The notes under the pieces are model-generated. The model had not been told where the DNA came from, did not search any database, and saw only the letters and a program-made list of their open reading frames with translations. 40,486 nucleotides of DNA from Tardiphaga sp. (GTDB lineage: Bacteria > Pseudomonadota > Alphaproteobacteria > Rhizobiales > Xanthobacteraceae), in contig JASBVG010000126.1 of NCBI GenBank assembly GCA_030147505.1, positions 1 through 40,486 of the forward strand, written 5' to 3'. Shown here in pieces: positions 8,727-17,209 of the stretch. A program made the translations under genes and the position numbers. How positions within the stretch are numbered: position 1 is the stretch's first letter; each line of letters starts with the position of its first letter.

Positions 8727-8773
8727 GCTAACTCTGCTGGCGCATCATTCGTCTTCTTCAAAGGGAGGACAGC

Positions 8774-9592
8774 GTGCAGTTCGTGGAAGCAAATGGCGCC
8801 CGCATCCCGGCCATCGGGCTCGGCACCTGGGAATTGCGTGGCCGCACCTGCGCACGGGTGATCGAGCAGGCCATCAAGCTCGGTTATCGCCATGTCGACA
8901 CCGCTCAGGTCTATGAGAACGAGCGTGACGTCGGAGAGGGCATTCGTGCATCGCACGTGCCGCGCAACGAGATCTTCGTCACCACCAAGGTCTGGACCAC
9001 ACATTTTGCGCCCCACAATCTCGAACGGTCGGTGAAGGAAAGCCTCACGCGCCTGCGCATGAGCGAGGTCGATCTCTTGCTGTTGCACTGGCCCAATCCG
9101 CAGGTCCCGCTAGAGGAGACGCTCGGCGCACTCGCGCATGCCAAGCGCTTGGGGCTGACGCGGCATATCGGGGTGTCGAATTTCACCGTGGCGCTGATCG
9201 CACAGGCGGTCGCGGCATGTCCGGAGCCGCTGGTCTGCGATCAGGTTGAGTACCATCCCTATCTCGATCAGGAGAAAGTGCGCGCAGCCTGCAACAACAA
9301 CGGTCTGGCGCTGGTCGCATACAGCCCGATCGCCAAGGGGAATGTGCGCGGCGACGAAACCCTCGCCGCCATCGGCAGGGCGCACGGCAAGAGTGCTGCG
9401 CAGGTCTGCCTGCGCTGGTTGGTGCAGCAGGGGTGCGTTGCGATCCCGCGCACCTCGAAAGTCGAGCGCCTGTCCGAAAATATCGACGTGTTCGATTTCA
9501 TGCTGTCCGAACATGAGATGGCAGCCGTCTCCGCCCTCAGTCGTCCCGATGGTCGCCTGACCGATTACGGCTTCGCGCCGAAATGGGACTGA
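8774..9592 (+). CDS. aldo/keto reductase
   Basis: Encodes 272 residues, the typical length for short AKRs such as DkgB/DkgA. The catalytic tetrad is visible: Asp42 (GYRHVDTAQVY), Tyr47, Lys72 (VTTKVW) and His105 (LLLHWPNP). Further AKR signatures are GVSNF, QVEYHPYL and the C-terminal cofactor motif AIPRTSKVERLSEN. It would reduce carbonyl compounds with NADPH in the cytoplasm; 2,5-diketogluconate or methylglyoxal-like substrates are possible but not shown. The start is GTG, supported by a strong GGGAGGA sequence upstream. It lies about 50 bp after the HTH gene and could be cotranscribed with it. Confidence 0.93.
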   Translation: MQFVEANGARIPAIGLGTWELRGRTCARVIEQAIKLGYRHVDTAQVYENERDVGEGIRASHVPRNEIFVTTKVWTTHFAPHNLERSVKESLTRLRMSEVDLLLLHWPNPQVPLEETLGALAHAKRLGLTRHIGVSNFTVALIAQAVAACPEPLVCDQVEYHPYLDQEKVRAACNNNGLALVAYSPIAKGNVRGDETLAAIGRAHGKSAAQVCLRWLVQQGCVAIPRTSKVERLSENIDVFDFMLSEHEMAAVSALSRPDGRLTDYGFAPKWD

Positions 9593-9630
9593 CGTCGTCG
9601 TCTTGCCGGTCAACGTGCATTTGCCTCATT

Positions 9631-9648
9631 GATCCCGCAGACGGGATC
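9631..9648 (+). terminator. hairpin between reductase and YdcF-like gene
   Basis: A perfect 7-bp inverted repeat with a 4-nt loop, GATCCCG-CAGA-CGGGATC, lies 39 bp after the reductase stop and 39 bp before the next ATG. No U-tract follows, so it may be a processing or 5' UTR structure rather than a terminator. Confidence 0.3.
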
Positions 9649-9686
9649 GGCCATTTCCAAGCTCGTTGCCCGCCAGCGGACCCATC

Positions 9687-10490
9687 ATGTTCTTTTATGC
9701 CTCGAAGATCCTCGGCTTCTTCACGCAGCCGTCCAATTTCATCGCCGCGCTCTGCGTCATCGGTCTCGCGCTGGTACTTTTGAACCGGCACCGGATCGGC
9801 ACATGGCTTGTGAGTCTCGGCGTCCTGCTGCTGCTGGTGTTTGGCTATTCGCCGCTCAGCAATGTGTTGCTGCTCTCGCTCACGGAGCGCTTCCCGCAAT
9901 GGCAGGACGGCGGTCGGGCGCCGGATGGAATCGTCGTGCTTGGCGGCGCCATCGATTCCGATGCCACCGCAGCTCGCAATTCGCTGGAGATCAATGCGGC
10001 GGGCGAGCGCGTCATGGCGATGCTGGAGCTGGCGCGCCGTTATCCGCAGGCCAAGATCGCCTTCACCGGCGGGGCTGCGAGCTTGATCGAGCAGACGCTG
10101 TCCGAAGCGCCGGTCGCCGGCGACGTGCTGCGGCGGTTCGGCGTCGCGCCCGAACGGATCGTGCTGGAAACCGATAGCCGCACGACCGAGGAGAACGCGA
10201 CCTTTACCGCGCGCCTCGTCAATCCCAAGCCGGGCGAGCGCTGGCTGCTCGTTACCTCCGCCTGGCACATGCCGCGCTCGATCGGTGTCTTCCGCAAGGC
10301 GGGTTTCGACGTCGAGGCCTATCCGGTCGATTGGCGCACCCGCGGCTGGATCGACGCATCCGAGACCTTCGATACCGCCAGCGCGGGTCTCGCCCGCGCC
10401 GATATCGCGCTGCATGAATGGGTCGGCCTTGTAATCTACCGGCTCGCCGGCCGCACCAGCGAGTTGCTGCCGGGGCCGAAGAAGCCGTAG
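9687..10490 (+). CDS. YdcF/SanA/ElyC family membrane protein (DUF218)
   Basis: Encodes about 267 residues. Two N-terminal hydrophobic segments (FIAALCVIGLALVLL and LVSLGVLLLLVFGY) anchor a DUF218 domain. Visible motifs are DGIVVLGGAI, a conserved NSLEINAAGERV helix, IAFTGGAAS, the RIVLETDSRTTEEN motif and LLVTSAWHMPRSIGVFRKAG. E. coli relatives (ElyC, SanA) act in envelope integrity and lipid-carrier recycling; a similar envelope role is likely here but the reaction is unknown. I chose the ATG of MFFYASK over a TTG seven codons upstream. Its stop is four bases from the stop of the convergent DUF3253 gene. Confidence 0.88.
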   Translation: MFFYASKILGFFTQPSNFIAALCVIGLALVLLNRHRIGTWLVSLGVLLLLVFGYSPLSNVLLLSLTERFPQWQDGGRAPDGIVVLGGAIDSDATAARNSLEINAAGERVMAMLELARRYPQAKIAFTGGAASLIEQTLSEAPVAGDVLRRFGVAPERIVLETDSRTTEENATFTARLVNPKPGERWLLVTSAWHMPRSIGVFRKAGFDVEAYPVDWRTRGWIDASETFDTASAGLARADIALHEWVGLVIYRLAGRTSELLPGPKKP

Positions 10491-10494
10491 TCAA

Positions 10495-10812
10495 CTATTC
10501 GTCCTTCGGCAGCCCCAGCCGATAAACGCCGCGGAAATCCTCGGGGTCTTCGACCGGCTTGCCCTTGCGATAGATCACTAGCCGGCCGTCCAGCATCAGC
10601 GCCACCGCGGCGCGGCGGATCGGGATGAGGTGAGCGTGCCAGTCGCCTTCGGGCTCGATCATCTGGGCGATCTCCGGCGCGCTTAGGCTCTTGGCGGGAT
10701 CGCGGCCCAGAATGGCAAGGATGCGCTCGTCGAGCGGCTGGGATTTGGGCTTTGCGGCCTTGGGCGGCGAGGCGGGAGATTTCTTCGGAGTTTTGGATTC
10801 GGATTTGGCCAT
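10495..10812 (-). CDS. DUF3253 family protein
   Basis: A small protein of about 105 residues. A lysine/proline-rich N-terminus (MAKSESKTPKKSPASPPKA) is followed by a compact domain with DERILAILGRDPAKSLSAPE, a winged-helix-like RRAAVALMLDGRLVIYRKGK, and the DPEDFRGVYRLGLP ending that I recognise as DUF3253. The fold looks like a small winged helix; the function is unknown. An ATG eight codons upstream is also possible. It is convergent with the YdcF-like gene and divergent from the TolA-like gene. Confidence 0.8.
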   Translation of the reverse strand: MAKSESKTPKKSPASPPKAAKPKSQPLDERILAILGRDPAKSLSAPEIAQMIEPEGDWHAHLIPIRRAAVALMLDGRLVIYRKGKPVEDPEDFRGVYRLGLPKDE

Positions 10813-10951
10813 GCCTTGGCATCGCCGATCCTGCATCGTCGCGCAAGCTGTGTCATGGCGGTCATGGCGTCCGCAGGTGACGGACGCTAAGATCGCGCTG
10901 CTGGCCTACATCTGGCCTACATATTGTCTTCAAGTCCATATCTTCGAATTC

Positions 10952-11881
10952 ATGGAACCTCGGCACCTCATTCGCGCAGCGATCGCCGCCTCGGTGCTCG
11001 GTCATCTGGCCTTGGCCGTCGGCGTCTATTTCGCAGATGCCAGGCCGATGGAGGTCCACGACCACAGCGTTAGCGTCGATCTGGTGACCCCGCAGGACCT
11101 CGCCGAGGCCGAGAAGAAGGCCGAAGAGACGAAGCCCGAACCTGCGCCCGAGAAGCAGCCGGAGCCCGCAAAGCCCGAGTTCCGTCTGCCTGACCTGACC
11201 ACGAAGCCGACGCTGGACGAGCAGAAGACGCCGGCTGCCGCGGCGGCCACACCACAATCGTCGCAGCCAAGATCCGAGCCGGAAAGCGTGACCCGGCAAC
11301 AGCAGGCCGCGCCAGCGTCACCCCCGCCGCCACCAGAGTCTCAGCAGCCGCCTTCTTCACCGCCACAGCAGCAGGCCCAGGCGCTATCATCGCCATCGCC
11401 GGCTGCGCAGCCGCCGGTGCAGCAGCAGGCGGTTTCGCCCCCGCAGCCGGTGCCGCAATCGTCGCCTCCGGCGGCAGAGCAGGCGCCGCCGCAGACCGAT
11501 CCGGACATCACGGTGAAATACGGCGTCATACTCGGGCTGCCCGGTTTCGGCGGCGCGCCGGCGAGCGAACAGGCGGATGTCGCCAAAACCGACATCACGG
11601 CCTTCCATCGCCACCTCAAGACCTGCCTGAAGCTGCCGGCTGATGTGGCGCGCAATGACGATGCCATGGTGAAGCTGCGCGCGATGCTGTCGCCGGACGG
11701 GCGCCTCGTTGCCGAACCGACGGTGATCGAGGTGCGCCGGCCCGCCAAGGCGGCATTGCTGCTGCAGGCCGCGAAACATGCGCTGGAAGCCTGCCAGCCT
11801 TATTCGATGCTGCCGGCGGACAAATACAACGAGTGGAAGGTGCTCGACCTGCCGTTCACGCCGCGGGATTTTGCGAGCTAG
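10952..11881 (+). CDS. TolA/TonB-like envelope protein
   Basis: Encodes about 309 residues. A single N-terminal membrane anchor (AAIAASVLGHLALAVGVYFA) is followed by a long Pro/Gln/Glu-rich region (residues ~45-190) of the kind that spans the periplasm. A folded C-terminal domain of about 110 residues follows (HRHLKTCLKLPADVARND, then LSPDGRLVAEPTVIE), resembling TolA/TonB C-terminal domains that couple inner-membrane energy to the outer membrane. No tolQ, tolR, exbB or exbD gene lies nearby, so it is an orphan. The reading frame is open well upstream, but the ATG just before the membrane anchor is the natural start. The 3' end overlaps the convergent DUF599 gene by 26 bp. Confidence 0.75.
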   Translation: MEPRHLIRAAIAASVLGHLALAVGVYFADARPMEVHDHSVSVDLVTPQDLAEAEKKAEETKPEPAPEKQPEPAKPEFRLPDLTTKPTLDEQKTPAAAAATPQSSQPRSEPESVTRQQQAAPASPPPPPESQQPPSSPPQQQAQALSSPSPAAQPPVQQQAVSPPQPVPQSSPPAAEQAPPQTDPDITVKYGVILGLPGFGGAPASEQADVAKTDITAFHRHLKTCLKLPADVARNDDAMVKLRAMLSPDGRLVAEPTVIEVRRPAKAALLLQAAKHALEACQPYSMLPADKYNEWKVLDLPFTPRDFAS

Positions 11882-12599
11882 CTTTCTCTTCGGCGATCGT
11901 CTTCTTGGCCGCCTGCAGATCGTCGCCCATGGCGCGCCAGGCGCTGGAAGCGAACTGTCGTCGCCAGGTCACCACCACCACCGCTGCGGTAGAGACGATG
12001 AAAACCCACGGGCTCACGAACCAGCCGAGATAACCGAGCGCGAAAAAGAATGCGCGCTGGCCGCGATTGAAGTGCCGCGCCGCCGCGCCGAACATTTTCG
12101 TCGTGCGTATCACATGCGCTTCCGCTTCCGGGGTGTGGCGGTCCGTTGCGAAAGGCATCGCGCCGACCAGGATCGCGACATAGTTGAACAGCCGATAGGC
12201 CCAGGCGAATTTGAAGAACGCATAGACGAAGATCAGGATCAGCCCGAAGCACTTGATCTCCCACAGGCCTGGCGACGAATTGAAGCCGATCGGCAGATTG
12301 GCCATGATCGGCATCACCTCATTGGTGGCGCGCAGCAGTGCCAGCGAGCCACCGATGGCGATCAGCGTCGTGGAGGCGAACCAGGCGGTGCCGTTTTGCA
12401 GCGATGTCAGGATGTGGGTATCGACGATGCGCGCCTCGCGCGCGAGCAGGCGGCGCATCCACACCTCGCGATAGGCATGCATGCGCGCCGACAGGCTGTC
12501 GCGGCCATATTTGCTGTGCTCGAGCGTGATCGCATAGGCGGCCCATTCGAGAATGAAGAAGCCGAGCGCGAAAACGTCGATCCAGGAATAGTTCAGCAT
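11856..12599 (-). CDS. DUF599 family membrane protein
   Basis: Encodes 247 residues with about four hydrophobic segments (residues ~6-22, ~68-90, ~108-130, ~185-210). The opening LNYSWIDVFALGFFILEWAAY, the motif YREVWMRRLLAREARIVDTH and the later ATRHFNRGQRAFFFALGYLGW-like stretch match DUF599, a conserved inner-membrane family of unknown function found mainly in proteobacteria. It overlaps the TolA-like gene tail to tail, so transcripts of the two genes are complementary at their 3' ends. The start ATG is well placed at the first hydrophobic segment. Confidence 0.85.
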   Translation of the reverse strand: MLNYSWIDVFALGFFILEWAAYAITLEHSKYGRDSLSARMHAYREVWMRRLLAREARIVDTHILTSLQNGTAWFASTTLIAIGGSLALLRATNEVMPIMANLPIGFNSSPGLWEIKCFGLILIFVYAFFKFAWAYRLFNYVAILVGAMPFATDRHTPEAEAHVIRTTKMFGAAARHFNRGQRAFFFALGYLGWFVSPWVFIVSTAAVVVVTWRRQFASSAWRAMGDDLQAAKKTIAEEKASSQNPAA

Positions 12600-12727
12600 G
12601 CAGCACCCATCGTCTCAGGCTGTGGTTCTGCCACTTCGCTCCGCGGGCGGCAACGGCTGGCCATGCCCAACTTGATTGCAGCGCCGCCGCGCGCATGGCA
12701 TTTTGCACGCCTTGCAGGGAGCGGATG

Positions 12728-13384
12728 ATGGCTTTGAAACTGGTGATCGGTAACAAGAACTACTCGTCGTGGTCGATGCGCCCGTGGGTTGCCTTGAAAG
12801 GCGCCGGCATCCCGTTCGAGGAGGTGATGATTCCGCTCTATACCGGCCCCGCCGACAAGCAGCGGATTCTCGATGTCACGCCGTCGGGGAAAGTGCCGGC
12901 GCTGATCGACGGTGATGTCACCGTCTGGGATTCCCTCGCAATCATTGAATATGCCGCCGAACGTTTTCCCGAGGCGAAGCTGTGGCCGCAGGACGTCGCC
13001 CACCGCGCGCATGCGCGTTCGGTCTCGGCCGAGATGCATTCCGGCTTCATGCCGCTGCGCAACGAATGCGGCATGAACCTGCACCGGCCGGTGAAGGCGA
13101 AGCCACTGTCGGACGACGCCAGGGCCAATATTGCCCGCATCGACGAGATTTGGTCGTTCTGCCGCGCGCGCTACGGTGCGGCCGGCCCATATCTGTTCGG
13201 CGCTTTCAGCGGTGCCGATGCCATGTTCGCGCCGGTGGTGCATCGCTTTCTGACCTACGCCATCGAGGTGTCGCCCGCTGCGCGCGCTTACATGGACACC
13301 ATGCAGGCGAATCCGGCGTTCCGGCAGTGGACGGAGGAGGGGCTGGCCGAGACCCTCCTGATTCCGCGCTTCGAGGAAGAGTGA
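12728..13384 (+). CDS. glutathione S-transferase family protein
   Basis: Encodes about 218 residues. The N-terminal thioredoxin fold has NKNYSSWSMRPWVAL with the active-site Ser region, the cis-Pro motif GKVPALI and the glutathione gamma-Glu site DSLAIIEYAAERFPEA. The C-terminal helical domain ends with the N-capping motif FGAFSGADAMFAPV and FRQWTEEG. The likely role is glutathione conjugation or reduction in the cytoplasm; the substrate is unknown. Two consecutive ATGs occur; I chose the second because GGAG is six bases upstream of it. Confidence 0.92.
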   Translation: MALKLVIGNKNYSSWSMRPWVALKGAGIPFEEVMIPLYTGPADKQRILDVTPSGKVPALIDGDVTVWDSLAIIEYAAERFPEAKLWPQDVAHRAHARSVSAEMHSGFMPLRNECGMNLHRPVKAKPLSDDARANIARIDEIWSFCRARYGAAGPYLFGAFSGADAMFAPVVHRFLTYAIEVSPAARAYMDTMQANPAFRQWTEEGLAETLLIPRFEEE

Positions 13385-13493
13385 TCGGGCAGGCTGCGCT
13401 CCGCTCTTGTTCCGGCGGATATCGTCGCCATAACAACAGCATATTGCGGGTGCATGGCAGCCGCATCTGCTTGAATATCGTGGGGACTTCTGA

Positions 13494-14438
13494 ATGAACG
13501 CGGCCTGGGCAACTTCGCTCGATCATCTCTGGCGCTCGGCCACATTGCCCATGTGGCTCGCATTTGCCGCGGCGGTGTTCTTTGCGTTGATCGTGCTGGT
13601 GACGCTGCTGCGCGCCGAGAAATCTGTCGCCAACGGTGCGCTGACGGTGATCACGCTGCTCGCGATCGGCGTCGCTGCGGCGGCCACTCTGCGCAGCTCC
13701 GGGACGACGCAGAATACGCCGGCGCCTGTTGCAACCAATGCGCAATTTGCGAGCGCGTTGCCCGCACTGTCCTGCCTCGATGAACTCGCCGGCGACATGG
13801 TTCTTGCCGCGTGCGAGAAATCGTTGTTCGCCTCGCCGGAATCCGTCGCTGCCGCTGTGTCGAGCTCCGCTGTACTGCTCGACCGTCTGCGTGCCCATGG
13901 CGATGTCGCCGCCGCCGACAAGGCGATGACGCCAGATCTGGCGTTGCTGCGCCGCGCTGTGGAGCGCGATCGCTACGGGCTGTTCGCCTATGTGCTGCAG
14001 ACGCGCGAGCGCTGCATGCCGGAGAGCTGCCCGGCCTATGCGTCTGTCACCGACCACAAGCAGATCGCATCCAATATGGGCGAGCGCTTCTATGAGGGGT
14101 TGCTGACGCGGTATGCGCCGGCATGGAACGCGCCGCCGGCGATGGCAGCGGCATCGGCGGTTCCGGGCGTCGCATCGCTCGCAGGTTTGCCGCCATCGAT
14201 GCCGACCGGCAAGCCGACCAATGCGGAATTCCCGTCGTCCTCGTCGATCCCGCCGATCTCGATCATGACCGATACGCCCGCTAAGCCGGCGGCATCCGAG
14301 ACGAAGGCCGCGCCACGTCCCGCACCGAAGAAGCAGGCTGCGCCGAAAGAGGCGGCCAAGGAAGCGCCCCGTCCACAGGCGGCAGCGCCGGCGGCGCCCG
14401 TTCAGCTTGCGCCTGGCGCGCCGCAGGCGGATAACTGA
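13494..14438 (+). CDS. membrane-anchored protein with Pro/Ala-rich tail, function unknown
   Basis: Encodes 314 residues that I cannot place in a family. Two hydrophobic segments at the N-terminus (residues ~20-40 and ~48-66) are followed by a region with paired cysteines (LSCLDELAG, LAACEKSL, RERCMPESCPAY), suggesting disulfides in the periplasm. From residue ~210 the sequence is low-complexity Ala/Pro/Lys. The middle part (residues ~85-200) has the look of a conserved helical domain seen as hypothetical protein in Bradyrhizobium-type genomes. GGGAC precedes the ATG by six bases. It lies 48 bp before the DUF1489 gene. Confidence 0.75.
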   Translation: MNAAWATSLDHLWRSATLPMWLAFAAAVFFALIVLVTLLRAEKSVANGALTVITLLAIGVAAAATLRSSGTTQNTPAPVATNAQFASALPALSCLDELAGDMVLAACEKSLFASPESVAAAVSSSAVLLDRLRAHGDVAAADKAMTPDLALLRRAVERDRYGLFAYVLQTRERCMPESCPAYASVTDHKQIASNMGERFYEGLLTRYAPAWNAPPAMAAASAVPGVASLAGLPPSMPTGKPTNAEFPSSSSIPPISIMTDTPAKPAASETKAAPRPAPKKQAAPKEAAKEAPRPQAAAPAAPVQLAPGAPQADN

Positions 14439-14486
14439 GCGGTGGATAACAGCTTGTAAGACCGCTCCGGTTCCGATCTCACGCGC

Positions 14487-14924
14487 ATGCCTTTGCACCT
14501 CGTCAAACTCGCCGTCGGCTGCGAGTCCATCGCCGATTTCAAGAGCTATCTGAGCGAACGTATGCGCGCCGCAAAAGCGCGCGGCGAGAAGCAGCAGCAT
14601 ATCCATGTCACCCGCATGGTGCCGAAGCGCGATACCGAGCTGCTCGATGGCGGTTCGCTCTATTGGGTGATCCGCGGCGAGATCGCGCTGCGCGAGAAAC
14701 TGATCGCCATCGAACCGTTTCGCGACGGCGAAGGCATCAATCGCTGCCGGCTCATCATGGAGCCGAAGCCCGTCACCGTCGCGCCGCGTCCGCTGCGTCC
14801 GTTCCAGGGCTGGCGGTACCTCACCTACAAGGATGCGCCGCCCGATCTCGGCAAGGCCGCCGCCAGCATCGAGGCGATGCCCGAGCCGATGCGACGGGAG
14901 CTGCGTGAATTGGGGCTGCTATAG
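14487..14924 (+). CDS. DUF1489 family protein
   Basis: Encodes 145 residues, soluble. The opening MPLHLVKLAVGCESIADF, the middle HVTRMVPKRDTELLDGGSLY with WVIRG, and RPFQGWRYLTYKDAPPD match DUF1489, a family almost confined to alphaproteobacteria. The function is unknown. It lies 84 bp upstream of pdxJ on the same strand and may form the head of the pdxJ-acpS-lepB cluster. Confidence 0.88.
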   Translation: MPLHLVKLAVGCESIADFKSYLSERMRAAKARGEKQQHIHVTRMVPKRDTELLDGGSLYWVIRGEIALREKLIAIEPFRDGEGINRCRLIMEPKPVTVAPRPLRPFQGWRYLTYKDAPPDLGKAAASIEAMPEPMRRELRELGLL

Positions 14925-15008
14925 CGGCCACGCATGGCGGCCCCGCCTCGCAATGGCGACGTCCTGTTGCTAGAAGAGGCTTTCGACACCGCTTTTCGAA
15001 AGCCCGCT

Positions 15009-15770
15009 ATGCCGTCTTCGTCTCTCCGCCTTGGCGTCAATATCGATCACGTCGCGACCCTGCGTAACGCGCGCGGCGGCAAACATCCCGATCCCGTGCG
15101 GGCGGCCCTCGAAGCCATCGCCGCTGGCGCCGATGGCATTACCGCGCATTTGCGCGAGGATCGCCGCCATATCCGCGATGCGGACATGGAGCGGCTGAAG
15201 GCCGAGATTTCGAAACCGCTGAATTTCGAGATGGCGGCGACGCCGGACATGGTGCGCATCGCGCTCGGCGTGCAGCCGCACGCGGTGTGTCTGGTGCCCG
15301 AGCGCCGCGAAGAGCTGACGACGGAAGGCGGGCTTGACGTCGTCGGCCAGCGCGAGTCGCTGGAGCCGACCATCGCGCGTTTCACCGATGCCGGCGTGCG
15401 CGTGTCGCTGTTCATCGCCGCCGATCCGAAGCAGATCGAGATGGCGGCGAAGCTGAAAGCGCCGGTGATCGAGATTCATACCGGCGCCTGGTGCGACGCG
15501 ATCACCGATGGCGAACTGATCAGGGCCGAGAGCGAATGGCAGCGCATCGCGGCCGGCGCGAAGCTGGCGAAATCCGCTGGCCTCGAAGTCCATGCCGGTC
15601 ACGGCCTCGATTATGCCACCGCCGAGACCATCGCCGCGCTGCCCGACATCATGGAGCTGAACATCGGCTACTACATGATCGGCGAGGCGCTGTTCGTCGG
15701 CCTCTCCGAAACCGTGAAGCAAATGCGCGCTGCCATGGACAAGGGCGTCGCCAAGCGGGAGCGCGCATGA
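15009..15770 (+). CDS. pdxJ: pyridoxine 5'-phosphate synthase
   Basis: PdxJ condenses 1-deoxy-D-xylulose 5-phosphate with 3-amino-2-oxopropyl phosphate to give pyridoxine 5'-phosphate, the last ring-closing step of DXP-dependent vitamin B6 synthesis. The 253-residue protein has the full TIM-barrel signature: LGVNIDHVATLRNARGG at the start, GADGITAHLREDRRHI, the catalytic region NFEMAATPDM, VCLVPERREELTTEGGLD, VHAGHGLDY and ELNIGYYMIGEALF. An in-frame upstream ATG would add 25 unrelated residues; I chose the start used by the family. Its stop overlaps the acpS start (ATGA), so the two are translationally coupled, as in many proteobacteria. Confidence 0.97.
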   Translation: MPSSSLRLGVNIDHVATLRNARGGKHPDPVRAALEAIAAGADGITAHLREDRRHIRDADMERLKAEISKPLNFEMAATPDMVRIALGVQPHAVCLVPERREELTTEGGLDVVGQRESLEPTIARFTDAGVRVSLFIAADPKQIEMAAKLKAPVIEIHTGAWCDAITDGELIRAESEWQRIAAGAKLAKSAGLEVHAGHGLDYATAETIAALPDIMELNIGYYMIGEALFVGLSETVKQMRAAMDKGVAKRERA

Positions 15771-16186
15771 TCATCGGCATCGGCTCGGACCTGATCGACA
15801 TCACCCGCGTCGCCAAGGTGATCGAACGCCATGGCGACCGCTTTCTCGATCGCGTTTTCACCGAGGCCGAGCGCGCCCGCGCCGAGCGCCGCGCCAAGAG
15901 CGAGAAGATGGTGGTCGCCACCTATGCCAAGCGCTTCGCCGCCAAGGAGGCGATGTCCAAGGCACTCGGCACCGGCATCCGCCAGGGCGTCTGGTGGCGC
16001 GACATGGGGGTGGTCAATCTGCCAGGCGGTAAACCGTCCATGAAACTGACCGGCGGCGCACTGGCGCGTTTGCAGGCACTGACCCCGGCAGGGCACGATG
16101 CCCAGATCGACCTCTCGATCACCGACGACTGGCCGCTGGCACAGGCTTTTGTGATCATTTCGGCCGTGATCCCGCCCAAATCCTGA
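15767..16186 (+). CDS. acpS: holo-[acyl-carrier-protein] synthase
   Basis: AcpS transfers 4'-phosphopantetheine from CoA to the serine of apo-ACP, activating fatty-acid synthesis. The 139-residue protein has the two family motifs: GIGSDLIDITRV at the N-terminus (Mg2+ Asp) and KRFAAKEAMSKALGTG (Mg2+ Glu). The length is normal for the small trimeric AcpS type. It starts in an ATGA overlap with pdxJ. The next gene, lepB, begins 264 bp later. Confidence 0.97.
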   Translation: MIIGIGSDLIDITRVAKVIERHGDRFLDRVFTEAERARAERRAKSEKMVVATYAKRFAAKEAMSKALGTGIRQGVWWRDMGVVNLPGGKPSMKLTGGALARLQALTPAGHDAQIDLSITDDWPLAQAFVIISAVIPPKS

Positions 16187-16450
16187 CGGAAGTCCCGCGC
16201 AAGTCTGCCGCCGGAAATGTTGGGTTCTTGCGCGCAATCGCACGGAATCTTGCGGCAAACCTGCGGCAGGGCGGGGCAGGCTTCGTTGCGCCGATCCACG
16301 CAACCGGATAAACCTGCTTTGACACCGAACCGGCGCCAATTCTCGCTTTCTCCATTGCTGGAATTTGCCGTAACAGATTGAATTTATTGCATTTCATGTA
16401 GATGAGATGTGAGACCAGCCGCGCACCCACGCGCGGGAATCGGGAAAGCG
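16187..16450 (+). promoter_or_regulatory. leader region before lepB-rnc-era
   Basis: A 264-bp gap inside an otherwise tightly coupled cluster, with no gene seen. It becomes AT-richer toward lepB (around 16370-16400, TTGAATTTATTGCATTT), which fits a separate promoter for lepB-rnc-era. GGGAA precedes the lepB ATG by about six bases. No firm -35/-10 pair could be assigned by eye. Confidence 0.35.
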
Positions 16451-17209
16451 ATGAGCGTGACTTCGGGGACCAAGACTGAAAGCGGCTTCGGCGAAACCGT
16501 CCGCGTCGTCATCAATGCGCTGCTCATCGCGCTGGTGATCCGGACCTTTCTGTTCCAGCCCTTCAACATTCCTTCGGGCTCGATGAAGGCCACGCTGCTG
16601 GTCGGCGACTATCTGTTCGTGTCCAAATATTCCTATGGCTACAGCCATTATTCGATCCCGCTGTCGCCGAACATCTTCTCCGGCCGCATCTTCGGCTCCG
16701 ATCCCGCTCGCGGTGACGTGGTCGTGTTCCGTCTGCCGAAGGATGACACCACCGATTACATCAAGCGCGTGATCGGCCTGCCGGGCGACACGGTCCAGAT
16801 GAAAGAGGGCCTGCTGTATATCAATGGCAAGCCGGTGCAGCGCGAGCGCCTCAGCGACTTCGTCGGCGAGGACCCCTGCGGCTCCGATGCGACGGCGCGG
16901 GTGAAGCGCTGGAAGGAGACGCTGCCGAACAACGTCACCTATGAGACGCTCGATTGCGTCGATAACGGCTTCTACGACAACACCATCGAATACAAGGTGC
17001 CGCCTGGCAACTTCTTCATGATGGGCGACAATCGCGACAACTCAACCGACAGCCGCGTGCAGTCGGCGGTGGGTTACGTGCCGTCGGAAAATCTGATCGG
17101 CCGCGCCCAGATGATCTTCTTCTCGATCGCCGAGGGCGAGCAGGCCTGGCAGATCTGGCGCTGGCCGACCGCCGTGCGCTGGAGTCGCATTTTCTCCATC
17201 GTGCGATGA
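16451..17209 (+). CDS. lepB: signal peptidase I
   Basis: Cleaves signal peptides from exported preproteins at the periplasmic face of the inner membrane. The 252-residue protein has one N-terminal membrane segment (VVINALLIALVIRTFLF), the catalytic Ser44 in NIPSGSMKATL, the general-base Lys105 in YIKRVIGLPGD, box D (GLPGDTVQ) and box E (FFMMGDNRDNSTDSR). An upstream in-frame start would add 14 residues without a purpose. The stop overlaps the rnc start (ATGA). The lepB-rnc-era order is the classical operon in many proteobacteria. Confidence 0.98.
   Translation: MSVTSGTKTESGFGETVRVVINALLIALVIRTFLFQPFNIPSGSMKATLLVGDYLFVSKYSYGYSHYSIPLSPNIFSGRIFGSDPARGDVVVFRLPKDDTTDYIKRVIGLPGDTVQMKEGLLYINGKPVQRERLSDFVGEDPCGSDATARVKRWKETLPNNVTYETLDCVDNGFYDNTIEYKVPPGNFFMMGDNRDNSTDSRVQSAVGYVPSENLIGRAQMIFFSIAEGEQAWQIWRWPTAVRWSRIFSIVR

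Noticed and set aside
16187..16450. A small gene between acpS and lepB
   Set aside because: Only short frames without start signals or family features; it is better read as a leader region.
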